Source: Rossellomorea aquimaris (GTDB taxonomy: Bacteria; Bacillota; Bacilli; Bacillales; Bacillaceae_B). Taken from it: 64,000 nucleotides of DNA. The position numbers and the translations under genes were made by a program. The notes beneath the pieces were generated by a model. That model saw only the letters and a program-made list of their open reading frames with translations, ran no database searches and was not told the origin of the DNA. The stretch lies in the NCBI RefSeq assembly GCF_001877785.1, contig NZ_MINN01000074.1, positions 124,001 through 188,000 on the forward strand. The letters run 5' to 3'. Shown piece after piece: positions 16,215-24,427 of this stretch (within the stretch, counting starts at the first letter, position 1; the number at the start of each line of letters is the position of its first letter).

Positions 16215-16955
16215 ATGAAAATGACAGACTGCCAAATTCAAATTGAAGAAAAGTATGTGAAAGTAAAAGACTTTAAGCTTTATGCGAAAGTATTCGGAGA
16301 GCAGAAAACGAAACTAACGGTCGTAATGGACGCAGGATACGGAGACCATTCTAAAGCGTGGAAAGACATTGCTCCTGTAATCGCTGAACAATCAGATGTT
16401 GTACTGTATGACCGCGCAGGTCTCGGCAAAAGTGAAAAGAGTCCAGCCCCAAGAACGAGTGACCATATGGTTGATGAGTTAAAAGAAATGCTCGCGGAAT
16501 TGAACATGCATCCGCCATATTTACTCGTCGGCCATTCATTTGGCGGGGTGAATATGAGATTGTTTGCAACCGAGTACCCTGAAGAAGTCAGCGGGTTGAT
16601 TTTGGTCGACTCCACACCGGAGGATTACAGAGAAGTATTCCTTCCTACTATGCCGGCTGAGTTTCAAAAAGCATATAAGGATCAGTTCGTTTATGAAGGC
16701 AATTATCATGAATTTATGGAGAGTTTAAAATTGGTTAAGAAATCAAGGAAGCAGCTTGATATACCTTTGGTCGTCATTGCAGCAGGGAAGAAAGCTCATT
16801 ATTCTGCCTCCTCACAACAGCTCTGGAACAATATGCAGAAGGAGCTGCTTACCATATCCACAAACAACCGGTATATCCTCGCTGAAAATAGTGCCCATTA
16901 TATTCAGTATGACGAGCCCGCGGTAGTAGTTGAAGCAATTAAAAGTTTATTTTGA
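16215..16955 (+). CDS. Alpha/beta hydrolase
   Basis: 246 residues. Nucleophile elbow G-x-S-x-G is seen in LLVGHSFGGVNMRLFA; an acidic residue follows in LILVDSTPEDYREV; the final His is in AENSAHYIQYDEP. The N-terminal VVMDAGYGDHSKAW and VVLYDRAGLGKSEKS give the oxyanion region and cofactor-free esterase pattern. Cytosolic esterase or related hydrolase, substrate unknown. GAAGGAA before ATG. Overlap-close with the next GNAT gene (8 bases), so probably cotranscribed. Confidence 0.88.
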   Translation: MKMTDCQIQIEEKYVKVKDFKLYAKVFGEQKTKLTVVMDAGYGDHSKAWKDIAPVIAEQSDVVLYDRAGLGKSEKSPAPRTSDHMVDELKEMLAELNMHPPYLLVGHSFGGVNMRLFATEYPEEVSGLILVDSTPEDYREVFLPTMPAEFQKAYKDQFVYEGNYHEFMESLKLVKKSRKQLDIPLVVIAAGKKAHYSASSQQLWNNMQKELLTISTNNRYILAENSAHYIQYDEPAVVVEAIKSLF

Positions 16956-16963
16956 GGTGCTGA

Positions 16964-17575
16964 ATGATTATTTATTATGGAACCCCTGCAATAGAAACAG
17001 AGCGATTACTGCTCGGAAAGTTCACGCTTACTGATACCCAGGCCGCATTTGACCACTGGCTCTCAGACGATCGAGTATCAGACAACCGGGTGAGTGCCGC
17101 ACATCAATCCGTTTCAGAAACCAGAGAGCGGATGAATCGGATTCTTTCAGACTATGAAAGTGAAGAGTTCTGCTATTGGGCAATAAAGCTCAAGGAAAGC
17201 GGAGAACTGATAGGCGAGATTGATATATATGACATTGAAGAAGCAACAGGAAATTGCGAGGTCAGCTATTCGTTGGGATACAGGTGGTGGAACAAAGGAT
17301 ATGGAACGGAAGCATTGAAAGCAGTTGTGGAATTCGGTTTCAGGCATATGAACCTGCATAAGATTTCTGCGGCACATAACACCGATAACCCGGCATCCGG
17401 CCGGATCATGAGCAAAGCCGGGATGGTGCAGGAAGGGACAATCCGGGATATGATCCGCAATTCGAAGAGGCAGTATAAGGATTGTGCAGTTTATGGGATT
17501 CTGCAGGAGGATTATCTGAATAAGAACGGTGAAGCGGGCAGGTTTTTAATAAAGGTTTGCTTTACGGCGAGATAG
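16964..17575 (+). CDS. GNAT family N-acetyltransferase (RimJ/RimL type)
   Basis: 203 residues. Starts MIIYYGTPAIETERLLLGKF, the RimJ/L signature, and contains YSLGYRWWNKGYGTEALKAV (acetyl-CoA loop NKGYGT) and NPASGRIMSKAGMVQEGTIR. The conserved domain ends at about residue 185; the last residues (EAGRFLIKVCFTAR) run into DNA that, in another frame, encodes an ASCH-like fragment, so the C-terminus may have been altered by a rearrangement. GAGGTG before ATG. Confidence 0.85.
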   Translation: MIIYYGTPAIETERLLLGKFTLTDTQAAFDHWLSDDRVSDNRVSAAHQSVSETRERMNRILSDYESEEFCYWAIKLKESGELIGEIDIYDIEEATGNCEVSYSLGYRWWNKGYGTEALKAVVEFGFRHMNLHKISAAHNTDNPASGRIMSKAGMVQEGTIRDMIRNSKRQYKDCAVYGILQEDYLNKNGEAGRFLIKVCFTAR

Positions 17576-17775
17576 ACCTCGTACATAGCAAAGAGTTGAG
17601 CGTACCACAATACCGGGAAAGCAGAAGATTCCACGGGGTAAAAAGTGAAGCTGCTTCAGTGCTCCCATACAAAAAGACATACGCCTGGGTGCTCGAAAAG
17701 CCGCAGATTTATGTAGAGCCCGTTCCTTATAAGCATCCGATGGGTGCAGTCATTTGGGTCAAGCTAACCGAATAG
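17557..17775 (+). pseudogene. C-terminal fragment resembling an ASCH-domain protein
   Basis: The frame is open from 17533 but has no credible start. It encodes LYGEIDLVHSKEL, then YKKTYAWVLEKPQIYVEP and VPYKHPMGAVIWVKL. The YAWVLE-x-P...EPVPYKG pattern is like the C-terminal half of ASCH-domain RNA-binding-like proteins. The N-terminal half is absent, its place taken by the GNAT gene, so this looks like a decayed remnant. Identification is tentative. Confidence 0.4.
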
Positions 17776-17786
17776 GAATGATTAAA

Positions 17787-18716
17787 ATGAAACAAAACTC
17801 ACTTATGCTGCTTGGTAAAAAAGAATTGAAATGGATACAAAATGAACTCCCGCCGCTCGCAAACGATGAAGTCCTGGTGAAAACGATAGCAGGGGCGATC
17901 AGCATTGGAGCGGAAATGCCGCAGTATCTAGAAACAGACATCACCGAGAGGCAGCCGGCCTATCCTAAAGAAACCGGGTATGAAAACTATGGTGAAATCA
18001 TCGAGGTCGGCAAAGGGGTTGCCATGCTCAAAAAAGGAGACAGAGTCGTTGCTTCCTTCGGGCATAAAGATTATGGGATCATACCGGAGTATAAATCCAT
18101 ACCAGTGCCAAGAGATATTCATTACGCCGATGCACTGCTTACCATATTGTCCTGCGACGCGGCAAAAGGCGTCTTGAAATTGAATCCAGGCAAGGAAGAC
18201 AAAGTATTGGTGACCGGCATGGGGACGATGGGGCTTCTGACTGTGTATTTTTTAAGGGAGTATATGGATGTCCGCCACATTGATGTGCTAGAACCTAACG
18301 CTTCAAGAAGATTCATGGCAAAGCAATTAGGATCAAATAATCTACTTAATGACATCTCTGATTGTCCAAAGGATTTTTATGATTATGGACTGGAGTGCTC
18401 AGGGATCAATGCGGCATTTCATTGCCTGCAAACTTCCCTTTTGCCCGATGCCGGACTCTGCATCCTGTCGGACGGAAACAAGGACGTCTTTGAACTGCAG
18501 CCTGAATTTTATGAGAAAGAATTAAGAATCGTGGGCTCGAGTGACGGCTGGGATTATCAGAAACACTCCCAGTGGTATTTTGAAAATATAAAACGCAGAA
18601 GGTCGGTGCTGAATCAGTTGTTTGAACTGACGATCGGGAAGGAAGAATTGATCCGATGTTTTGAAGATTTGGGAGAAGGTCGTGTAAATCCTTTGAAAGT
18701 ATTGGTCAAATATTAA
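17787..18716 (+). CDS. Medium-chain dehydrogenase/reductase family protein
   Basis: About 309 residues from ATG 17787 (AGGA roughly 10 bases upstream; an ATG at 17778 is also in frame). Rossmann glycine motif V-T-G-M-G-T-M-G is followed by a helix and the acidic residue in IDVLEPN, favouring NAD. The catalytic-zinc cysteine found in alcohol dehydrogenases is missing (AGAISIGAEM at the place of CGTD), though GYENYGEIIEVGKGV and KKGDRVVASFGHK follow the MDR pattern. Thus a zinc-free oxidoreductase of unknown substrate. Confidence 0.8.
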   Translation: MKQNSLMLLGKKELKWIQNELPPLANDEVLVKTIAGAISIGAEMPQYLETDITERQPAYPKETGYENYGEIIEVGKGVAMLKKGDRVVASFGHKDYGIIPEYKSIPVPRDIHYADALLTILSCDAAKGVLKLNPGKEDKVLVTGMGTMGLLTVYFLREYMDVRHIDVLEPNASRRFMAKQLGSNNLLNDISDCPKDFYDYGLECSGINAAFHCLQTSLLPDAGLCILSDGNKDVFELQPEFYEKELRIVGSSDGWDYQKHSQWYFENIKRRRSVLNQLFELTIGKEELIRCFEDLGEGRVNPLKVLVKY

Positions 18717-18743
18717 CTTTCGATTGAACAGGAGGTCTAGGTG

Positions 18744-18944
18744 ATGGATCCGAAACAAAACGAAAAACTCCGTAAGGTCCAAGCATCATACAGGAAGAAG
18801 AAAATAAGATACCGGTCGAAGGGTGATGTAAGCAGAACCTGGACACTGGCGGTTGGAGCAGGTGTTCTGATCATGTTCTTCTTACTGATTATGAGTGTTT
18901 TGTTCGATATAGGTGTACCGCTGCCTTCATTTTTTGGAAGGTGA
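18744..18944 (+). CDS. Small single-pass membrane protein (66-67 aa)
   Basis: AGGAGGTCTAGGTG directly precedes the start (GTG 18741 or ATG 18744). A basic N-terminal half (KLRKVQASYRKKKIRYRSKG) is followed by one hydrophobic helix (LAVGAGVLIMFFLLIMSVLF). The positive-inside rule puts the N-terminus in the cytoplasm. No family recognised. Confidence 0.65.
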   Translation: MDPKQNEKLRKVQASYRKKKIRYRSKGDVSRTWTLAVGAGVLIMFFLLIMSVLFDIGVPLPSFFGR

Positions 18945-19013
18945 GTTTTCACCTTTGCTGTTGAAATGTTACCCACAGTTTTTCACGAGGAAAGGAAGTA
19001 TAGGGGGATTTAG

Positions 19014-19904
19014 ATGGACATCTTAATACAGCAACCTGTAAATTCAGAACAGCTTGCAGGCTTCATCGAAAAAATCAATACCAAACAATCAAGCCATGTA
19101 GGCTATTGCGGAGAAAAGAAAAAGGAAATCCTAGACACTCTCCAGAACGATTTTTCTGACATGAAACTCGAGGATTCATTCATTGTTGCCTACAGGGAGG
19201 ACCAGATTGCCGGAGCCGTTGGAGTTGATATTGACCTTGATGAGAAAACTGCAGAGGTTTGGGGACCTTTTATAGAAGATGGAGAGGATTGGCAAGGCCT
19301 TGCTGTTTCATTATGGCAGCATGCCTCTGTTTTATTAAAAAGCAATGATATTCGAATCGTCTCTTTTTTCTTGAACCATTTGAATGCGAATGCCATACAA
19401 TTTGTATCATTATTGAAGGGAGTCAGCAAAGGAAACCATTTAATCTTAAAGGCTTCCAGAGGAGCTGAACAATCTTGCGGTGCATTTCAAGAAGTATCGC
19501 CAATCAACCAGGAGTTAAAAGCAGATTTCTTAAGTTTACACCGTCGATCATTCCCCGATACATATTACACCGGGGAGCACATACTGAATAAATTGAATAA
19601 TGAAAATCAGTTGCTGACTGCCAAAAGCGAAAGTGGCGGGCTGACCGGCTATGTATATATCGAAGCCTCACCCCGGCATGGTGAAGGGAGGATCGAATAC
19701 ATTGCCGTCTCCCCCAAACACCGAAAAAAAGGAGTCGGGGCAATGCTTGTCAAATCGGCTCTGACTAAACTGTTCGACCATTCCCCTATAAATGAAATTG
19801 CACTCTGTGTGAAAAAAGAAAACAAAATGGCAGTAAATTTATATATATCTGCAGGATTTATCGTTCAGCATGAACTGATGCTTTACCAGGTTCAAGTGAA
19901 GTAA
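19014..19904 (+). CDS. GNAT family N-acetyltransferase, probably two-domain
   Basis: 296 residues, about twice a single GNAT domain. The N-terminal half (IVAYREDQIAGAVGVDIDLD, EVWGPFIEDGEDW) looks like a degenerate acetyltransferase domain. The C-terminal half has a complete core: IEYIAVSPKHRKKGVGAMLV (acetyl-CoA loop RKKGVG) and VNLYISAGFIVQHE. Acceptor unknown. GGGGGA before ATG. Confidence 0.85.
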   Translation: MDILIQQPVNSEQLAGFIEKINTKQSSHVGYCGEKKKEILDTLQNDFSDMKLEDSFIVAYREDQIAGAVGVDIDLDEKTAEVWGPFIEDGEDWQGLAVSLWQHASVLLKSNDIRIVSFFLNHLNANAIQFVSLLKGVSKGNHLILKASRGAEQSCGAFQEVSPINQELKADFLSLHRRSFPDTYYTGEHILNKLNNENQLLTAKSESGGLTGYVYIEASPRHGEGRIEYIAVSPKHRKKGVGAMLVKSALTKLFDHSPINEIALCVKKENKMAVNLYISAGFIVQHELMLYQVQVK

Positions 19905-19911
19905 AGGAATT

Positions 19912-20103
19912 TTGCCTGAAGAACAAGGTGGCTTTAGAATCGTTCGGGGAGAAAAAGATAAGAAAGTGTTATGCAGCCTGGATACCTGGTATTTATACCT
20001 GCCTTCACTTCTCCTGAAGCTTGTCCGAGTAATTACCTTTACGACTAAAGTCGTAATCTCCGTCATCAAAATGATGGAAGACCCTGCCCAGAATATTCTG
20101 TAA
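19912..20103 (+). CDS. Possible small protein (63 aa)
   Basis: TTG at 19912 with AAAGGA 5-6 bases upstream, directly after the GNAT gene. The product has a charged N-terminus (PEEQGGFRIVRGEKDKK) and one hydrophobic stretch (YLYLPSLLLKLVRVITFTTKVVISVI). No known family; may be a translationally coupled small membrane protein or spurious. Confidence 0.4.
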   Translation: MPEEQGGFRIVRGEKDKKVLCSLDTWYLYLPSLLLKLVRVITFTTKVVISVIKMMEDPAQNIL

Positions 20104-20135
20104 TCTAAAGATACATAAAATCTTTGGAGGAATGA

Positions 20136-20963
20136 ATGATGAAAAAATATATCTGTACGACTTGCGGAGTCCAATATACTGAAAGTGCCTGTGAACCTGA
20201 GCGTTGCCCGATTTGTGAAGAAGAAAGGCAGTATGTCAACCCCGGGGGTCAGTCCTGGACTACCCACGAAGAATTAGTGGAGAGTGGAAACTATAAAAAT
20301 ATCATTACAAAAGAGGAAGAAGGTCTGTACAGCATTACGACAACCCCGAAAATAGGGATCGGGCAGACAGCCTATCTGGTCGCAGGTGACGGTTTCAATA
20401 TTCTGTGGGACTGCATCACCTTCCTTGACGACGAAACCATTGCATTCATCCGTTCTTTGGGCGGGATCGATGCCATTGCCCTTTCTCACCCTCACTACTA
20501 CTCACGCCAGGCAGACTGGTCAGAAGTGTTCGATGCGCCAATCTACATCCATCGCGATGACAGCGAATGGATCATGGAACCAAGTGAATACATCCAGCCA
20601 TGGGAGGGTGAGGAGAAATCGTTGGGTAATGGTTTGAACCTGCACCGTCTTGGCGGGCATTTTAAAGGCGGTGCAGTGCTGCACTGGAGGAATGGGGGAG
20701 ACGGGAAAGGCGTGCTTCTTTCCGGAGATATCATCCAGGTAGTTGCGGATACGCGTTGGGTCAGTTTTATGTACAGCTATCCCAACTTGATTCCGCTGCC
20801 GGCAAGTAAAGTGGAAAAGATGGCGCTGAAAGTACAGCCGTTGTCATTTAACAGGTTATACAATGCTTTTCATAAAGTAGTAAAAGAGAATGCCCATCAT
20901 GCAGTTCAGCGTTCGGCGGAACGTTATATTAAAGCGGTGAATGGGGAATTGTTTAATACGTGA
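20136..20963 (+). CDS. MBL-fold metallohydrolase with N-terminal zinc ribbon
   Basis: 275 residues. The N-terminus is a rubredoxin-like zinc ribbon (CTTCGVQYTESACEPERCPI, continuing to Cys; two C-x-x-C pairs). A metallo-beta-lactamase domain follows: IALSHPHYYSRQADW replaces the canonical H-x-H-x-D-H, with further ligands in LHRLGGHFKGG (His) and LLSGDIIQVV (Asp). Variants of this type are common in Bacillaceae and uncharacterised; hydrolase activity is inferred from the fold. GGAGG-like GGAGGAATG before the start. Confidence 0.82.
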   Translation: MMKKYICTTCGVQYTESACEPERCPICEEERQYVNPGGQSWTTHEELVESGNYKNIITKEEEGLYSITTTPKIGIGQTAYLVAGDGFNILWDCITFLDDETIAFIRSLGGIDAIALSHPHYYSRQADWSEVFDAPIYIHRDDSEWIMEPSEYIQPWEGEEKSLGNGLNLHRLGGHFKGGAVLHWRNGGDGKGVLLSGDIIQVVADTRWVSFMYSYPNLIPLPASKVEKMALKVQPLSFNRLYNAFHKVVKENAHHAVQRSAERYIKAVNGELFNT

Positions 20964-21170
20964 AAAAGAGAAAAGGGTTGTATGTGGCAATGGAGGTAAC
21001 AAAGTCGTATAGGTAACGGTAGTAATATGTCCAATGTTCCAAGTTTATTTCACTGAAGAAGCGAATTTTCTCATTATTTTAATCAACCCGGCCGGCTTCT
21101 ATAAAAATATTCCTGTTCATCCGGCAGCGAACAGACTCTATAAACAAGAATATTAATATACGAATATTTA

Positions 21171-21290
21171 TTGTGCCGAAATCCAATTAATTGTGCCGGT
21201 TACAGGATAATTGTGCCACTTTCAAAATAATTGCGCCACTTCAACTGCTAATCGTGCACTTGTCGAAATTACTTTGCCTTGCCGCGCCAT
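21171..21290 (+). repeat. Array E: exact 20-bp-period degenerate tandem repeat, keyword TTGTGCC
   Basis: Units start at 21171, 21191, 21211, 21231, 21251 and 21271 with no drift. Examples: TTGTGCCGAAATCCAATTAA, TTGTGCCACTTTCAAAATAA, TTGCGCCACTTCAACTGCTA. The fifth unit (ATCGTGCACTTGTCGAAATT) contains the ACTTGTCGA seen at the ends of arrays B and D. Lies in a 670-base gap between an MBL gene and a kinase gene. Confidence 0.88.
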
Positions 21291-21345
21291 TTTCCACCGG
21301 GCAAACACCAGCTAATAAAAGCAAAGCCTCTACCTTAAAATGAGC

Positions 21346-21371
21346 CTAGGTCCCAGTCCCCCTGGCACGCA
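21346..21371 (-). repeat. G-rich element, related to GGGACAGGTAC (minus strand)
   Basis: On the minus strand this reads GTGCCAGGGGGACTGGGACC followed by TAGG, a looser relative of the GGGACAGGTAC words found beside other 20-bp arrays. It lies 55 bases after array E. Confidence 0.3.
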
Positions 21372-21385
21372 GCTTTGCTCCCTCC

Positions 21386-21418
21386 AAAACTCCCAATCCG
21401 TTTTGATTGGGAGTTTTT
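21386..21418 (+). terminator. Intrinsic terminator
   Basis: Perfect 13-base arms (AAAACTCCCAATC / GATTGGGAGTTTT, slid by one) around CGTTTTG, ending in a T-run. Confidence 0.85.
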
Positions 21419-21632
21419 CATTGGTTTTGCATGTACTGAAAACCTACTTGTAAAATCCCCCATCAATTCTTCCATTAAATTTACCTCGCAGACTATCGCA
21501 GGAACAGAGCTGCCTCAGATTGAAGTAAGTTTCTCTATCAATCTGTTAAAACTCCAGTATAATAGTAATTGATTTTTGTTTTTTCTTATTATTCAGTCGG
21601 TTTTGAAATTATACATAGCGGAGGCATTGCCG

Positions 21633-22922
21633 ATGGACCATTCTGGTTTATTTAACGGTTTACTCATTAATCTCCTGGTCATTCTGATTATGATCTTATT
21701 GACGAGCTTTTACCATTTGTCACGGCAGCGAGTATATAAAGTTCAAATAAATTTTCTGCCTGTTTACTTAATCAGTACATTCTTGATTTTTCTAAGCCTG
21801 CTCGTGTCGGTGAAGGTTGAAGAAGGATTCTTTTATGATCTGCGCTTCATCCCTTTTCTCCTCGGCGGCATTTATGGAGGGAGAAAGATGCTTCCCTTAC
21901 TGGCAATTACGATGATAGCTGTCCGCTTACCATTTATGGGACACGGCTTCATTATTACCGTCGTCATCACCATTATTTCCACGATTGCCATTTACTATTT
22001 AACTCCAAAGCTATCAGGCAAGGCATGGGTAAAGCGAGTCTATTGGTTTACGTTCTATTCATTCGGATATTCTGTTCTCGGTCTTTTACTGCCTTCCATA
22101 TTTTTCGGTTTTAATGATTACTCGGCATTTTTGATTTATTCTGCGACATTGACGGGTTCGACATTTTTTGTCTTTTATTTATGTGAAATGATCCGTACAA
22201 TTTATATTCTTCAGCTTGAAGCCATTAAATACGAGAAAATGCAAGTGGTCAGTCAGCTTGCTGCGAGTATGAGTCATGAGGTGAGAAATCCTCTTACTAC
22301 GGTTAAAGGCTTCCTGCAATTGATCAATGAAAACCCTGCGGATGCACCTGCGAATACAGAGCTATCCAAGATAGCGGTCAGTGAAATAGACAGGGCGACG
22401 GATGTGATCAATCAATACTTGAATTTTGCAAAACCGCATCCTGACAGGGAAGTTGACGTTGACGTGACCATGGAAATCCGTCATACACAGGAAATCATCA
22501 AGCCTTTAGCCGTTAACAAAGGAATATCTGTTGCAGCTGAGCTCTTACATCAACATTCGATTAAAGGTGACCCCAATAAGCTGCAACAGGTTTTGATCAA
22601 TGTGATGAAAAACGGAATCGAAGCAATGGAGTCAGGAGGAGCACTGGAAATTTGCAGCTATGAAGAAGAAGGCTTGCTCAACATCATCATTAAAGACAAT
22701 GGAATCGGAATGACAAAAGAACAAATAACACGACTTGGCGAACCTTATTATTCATTGAAAGGGAAGAACGGAACGGGTCTTGGAATGATGACCGTCTTTC
22801 AATTGGTGGATGGCATGAACGGGACCGTAAGGGTAGTGAGTAAGAAGAAAAAGGGTACATCCATCACCCTGTCCTTTCCGATTTCCTACAGAGATTATGG
22901 AAAAGAGACAAAGGTTATGTAA
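21633..22922 (+). CDS. Membrane sensor histidine kinase, KinB-like (5TM type)
   Basis: About 429 residues from ATG 21633, preceded by GGAGG at 8-base spacing; the frame also runs upstream to 21576 without a site. Six hydrophobic segments fill residues 1-180 (5TMR-LYT-type sensor), then the phospho-acceptor H-box SMSHEVRNPLTTVKGFLQL, N-box NVMKNGIEAM, G1 DNGIGM and G2 GTGLGM. This architecture is that of sporulation-initiating kinases (KinB) of Bacillus, which feed the Spo0F-Spo0B-Spo0A relay. No response regulator lies next to it, consistent with an orphan kinase. Confidence 0.85.
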   Translation: MDHSGLFNGLLINLLVILIMILLTSFYHLSRQRVYKVQINFLPVYLISTFLIFLSLLVSVKVEEGFFYDLRFIPFLLGGIYGGRKMLPLLAITMIAVRLPFMGHGFIITVVITIISTIAIYYLTPKLSGKAWVKRVYWFTFYSFGYSVLGLLLPSIFFGFNDYSAFLIYSATLTGSTFFVFYLCEMIRTIYILQLEAIKYEKMQVVSQLAASMSHEVRNPLTTVKGFLQLINENPADAPANTELSKIAVSEIDRATDVINQYLNFAKPHPDREVDVDVTMEIRHTQEIIKPLAVNKGISVAAELLHQHSIKGDPNKLQQVLINVMKNGIEAMESGGALEICSYEEEGLLNIIIKDNGIGMTKEQITRLGEPYYSLKGKNGTGLGMMTVFQLVDGMNGTVRVVSKKKKGTSITLSFPISYRDYGKETKVM

Positions 22923-22974
22923 GAAATCGCCAGTCCTTCTTTGCGATCAAGGCATAGAGGAACTGGCTTTCTTT
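22921..22974 (+). terminator. Terminator-like hairpin after the kinase gene
   Basis: GCCAGTCCT and AGGAACTGGC pair with one bulge, flanked by AAGAAA and TTTCTTT. The T-run is interrupted, so efficiency is uncertain. Confidence 0.6.
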
Positions 22975-23044
22975 GGGCAAACACACATTTCCGTGCTTCC
23001 CTGCATATCATATCGTGGTGAAAAACAGAAGGGAATGAGTGTAA

Positions 23045-23938
23045 ATGTATTATTCATATCATACTTATGCCGATCACTTGTCGAGGGGGGGAGAAGATCA
23101 AATCCTGAACCTTCTTTTTTCTGGAATACAGAGGAAAGCAGCTGCGGTGGATTTTTACGGCCGGATGGCAGGTTTTGCACCAAATGAAGAACATAGAAGC
23201 CACCTGGTTCGGATTGCTGAAGATGAAAGGGAGCAGTGGCAGCAGTTAACAGGTCTGTATACTTCAATGACTGGAGCAGAGCCGGTATACACCATACAAC
23301 AAGTTCCCTTTCACAGCTACCATGAAGGTCTTCAAAGAGGATATGAGTCGGAACTTGAAAGCTATGAACAATACAGATTGGGCACCTTGCTTATTAATAA
23401 TCCCGCGATTTATGAAACATTATTGAATGCATGCATGGGCGATTGGGAGCATGCAGACCGTTTGAACTATTTGAAAGCCTCAAATGAAAACAACAGGATG
23501 GATTACGGACCTGAACCGTTCGCTGTCGATATTGATGATGCAACGGAGCAGAATAATAATTTCAGAACAGCCTTATGGACCGGGGAACATCTTCAAGTGA
23601 CATTGATGAGCATTGGTGTGGGGGAGGATATAGGACTTGAAAACCACCCAAATCTCGATCAGTTCCTCCGAATTGAACAGGGGCGGGGGGTTGTACAGAT
23701 GGGGGATGATCCGAATAACCTGAATTTCCAGAGGAATGTGGAAGAAGACTTTGCAATTGTGATTCCAGCAGGTAAATGGCATAACCTTACCAATACAGGG
23801 AATGAGCCGCTAAAGCTTTATTCAATCTATGCACCTCCACAGCACCCAAAAGGCACTGTCCACAAGACTAAGGCAGATGCAATGGCGGCAGAGGCAGCTG
23901 AACATGGCAGGAAGTACTTTGGAGAATTTTGGGGATGA
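23045..23938 (+). CDS. Ferritin-like domain fused to a cupin domain
   Basis: 297 residues in two parts. Residues about 1-145 are all-helical with a carboxylate/His pattern expected of ferritin-like or DUF2383-like bundles (QRKAAAVDFYGRMAGFAPNE, HLVRIAEDEREQWQQL, ESYEQYR, CMGDWEHADRL). Residues about 165-270 form a cupin: VGEDIGLENHPNLDQFLRIE gives the first motif in G-x5-H-x-H-like form, and VIPAGKWHNLTNTGNEPLKL gives the second, with likely metal ligands His and Glu. The cupin half is like sugar-isomerase-type single cupins. The combination suggests a metal-dependent cytosolic or spore-associated protein; function unknown. GAAGGGA before ATG. Confidence 0.75.
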   Translation: MYYSYHTYADHLSRGGEDQILNLLFSGIQRKAAAVDFYGRMAGFAPNEEHRSHLVRIAEDEREQWQQLTGLYTSMTGAEPVYTIQQVPFHSYHEGLQRGYESELESYEQYRLGTLLINNPAIYETLLNACMGDWEHADRLNYLKASNENNRMDYGPEPFAVDIDDATEQNNNFRTALWTGEHLQVTLMSIGVGEDIGLENHPNLDQFLRIEQGRGVVQMGDDPNNLNFQRNVEEDFAIVIPAGKWHNLTNTGNEPLKLYSIYAPPQHPKGTVHKTKADAMAAEAAEHGRKYFGEFWG

Positions 23939-24034
23939 ATTTGAGAAGAGATCATGCCTCTCGGAAATAATTAATTTACAAATATAAGAAAAAATGAGAT
24001 AATAATGAAAATACGCAAGGGGGAAAGTAAGTTT

Positions 24035-24055
24035 ATGGAACCAACAAATTGCTAA
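24035..24055 (+). CDS. Candidate leader peptide for the ABC-F gene (MEPTNC)
   Basis: ATG 24035 encodes MEPTNC then TAA, with AAGGGGG 11 bases upstream. An in-frame ATG at 24005 would give a 16-residue version (MKIRKGESKFMEPTNC) but has a poor site. It precedes a terminator hairpin and then an ABC-F ATPase gene, the layout of ribosome-mediated attenuators that control antibiotic-protection ABC-F genes. Confidence 0.45.
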   Translation: MEPTNC

Positions 24056-24307
24056 ACATTAATTTTATTTAAAATTAATAGTGATTTTATTCAGAACCGC
24101 AATACCTAGTCAAGATAGGTTTATTTGTTATGTTCTTAATGGAATCAGGCAATTTGAAGGTACTTGCTTACTTTTGCTCGGGATGATCACGAATTGGATG
24201 TGAGGGGCCGGTTTGATATCGGGGCTCTGCATACAGGCGGACTCTGTGTTTTCCATTCGCAGTCTTCGTTTAAACAACTATTCAATGGTCGCAAAATCGA
24301 GTATATA

Positions 24308-24344
24308 AGACTGTAAGAAGTGCAATCTTCTTACGGTCTTTTTT
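24308..24344 (+). terminator. Terminator, probable attenuator of the ABC-F gene
   Basis: AGACTGTAAGAAG and CTTCTTACGGTCT pair (one mismatch) around TGCAAT, followed by six Ts. It lies 84 bases before the ABC-F start codon and over 350 bases after the preceding gene, so it is better placed as an attenuator than as that gene's terminator. Confidence 0.75.
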
Positions 24345-24427
24345 AGTTAATTAAATAAGTATGAAAGTTCTTCTTGATGCCGTCCATAAGAGTTTAACGC
24401 AAAATATGGATGAAAGAAGGAAATAGT

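Noticed and set aside
21171..21290. CRISPR array
   Set aside because: Period is 20 bp in total, with no separate constant repeat and unique spacer of usual lengths (about 28-36 each), no dyad in the repeat, and no cas genes in the window.
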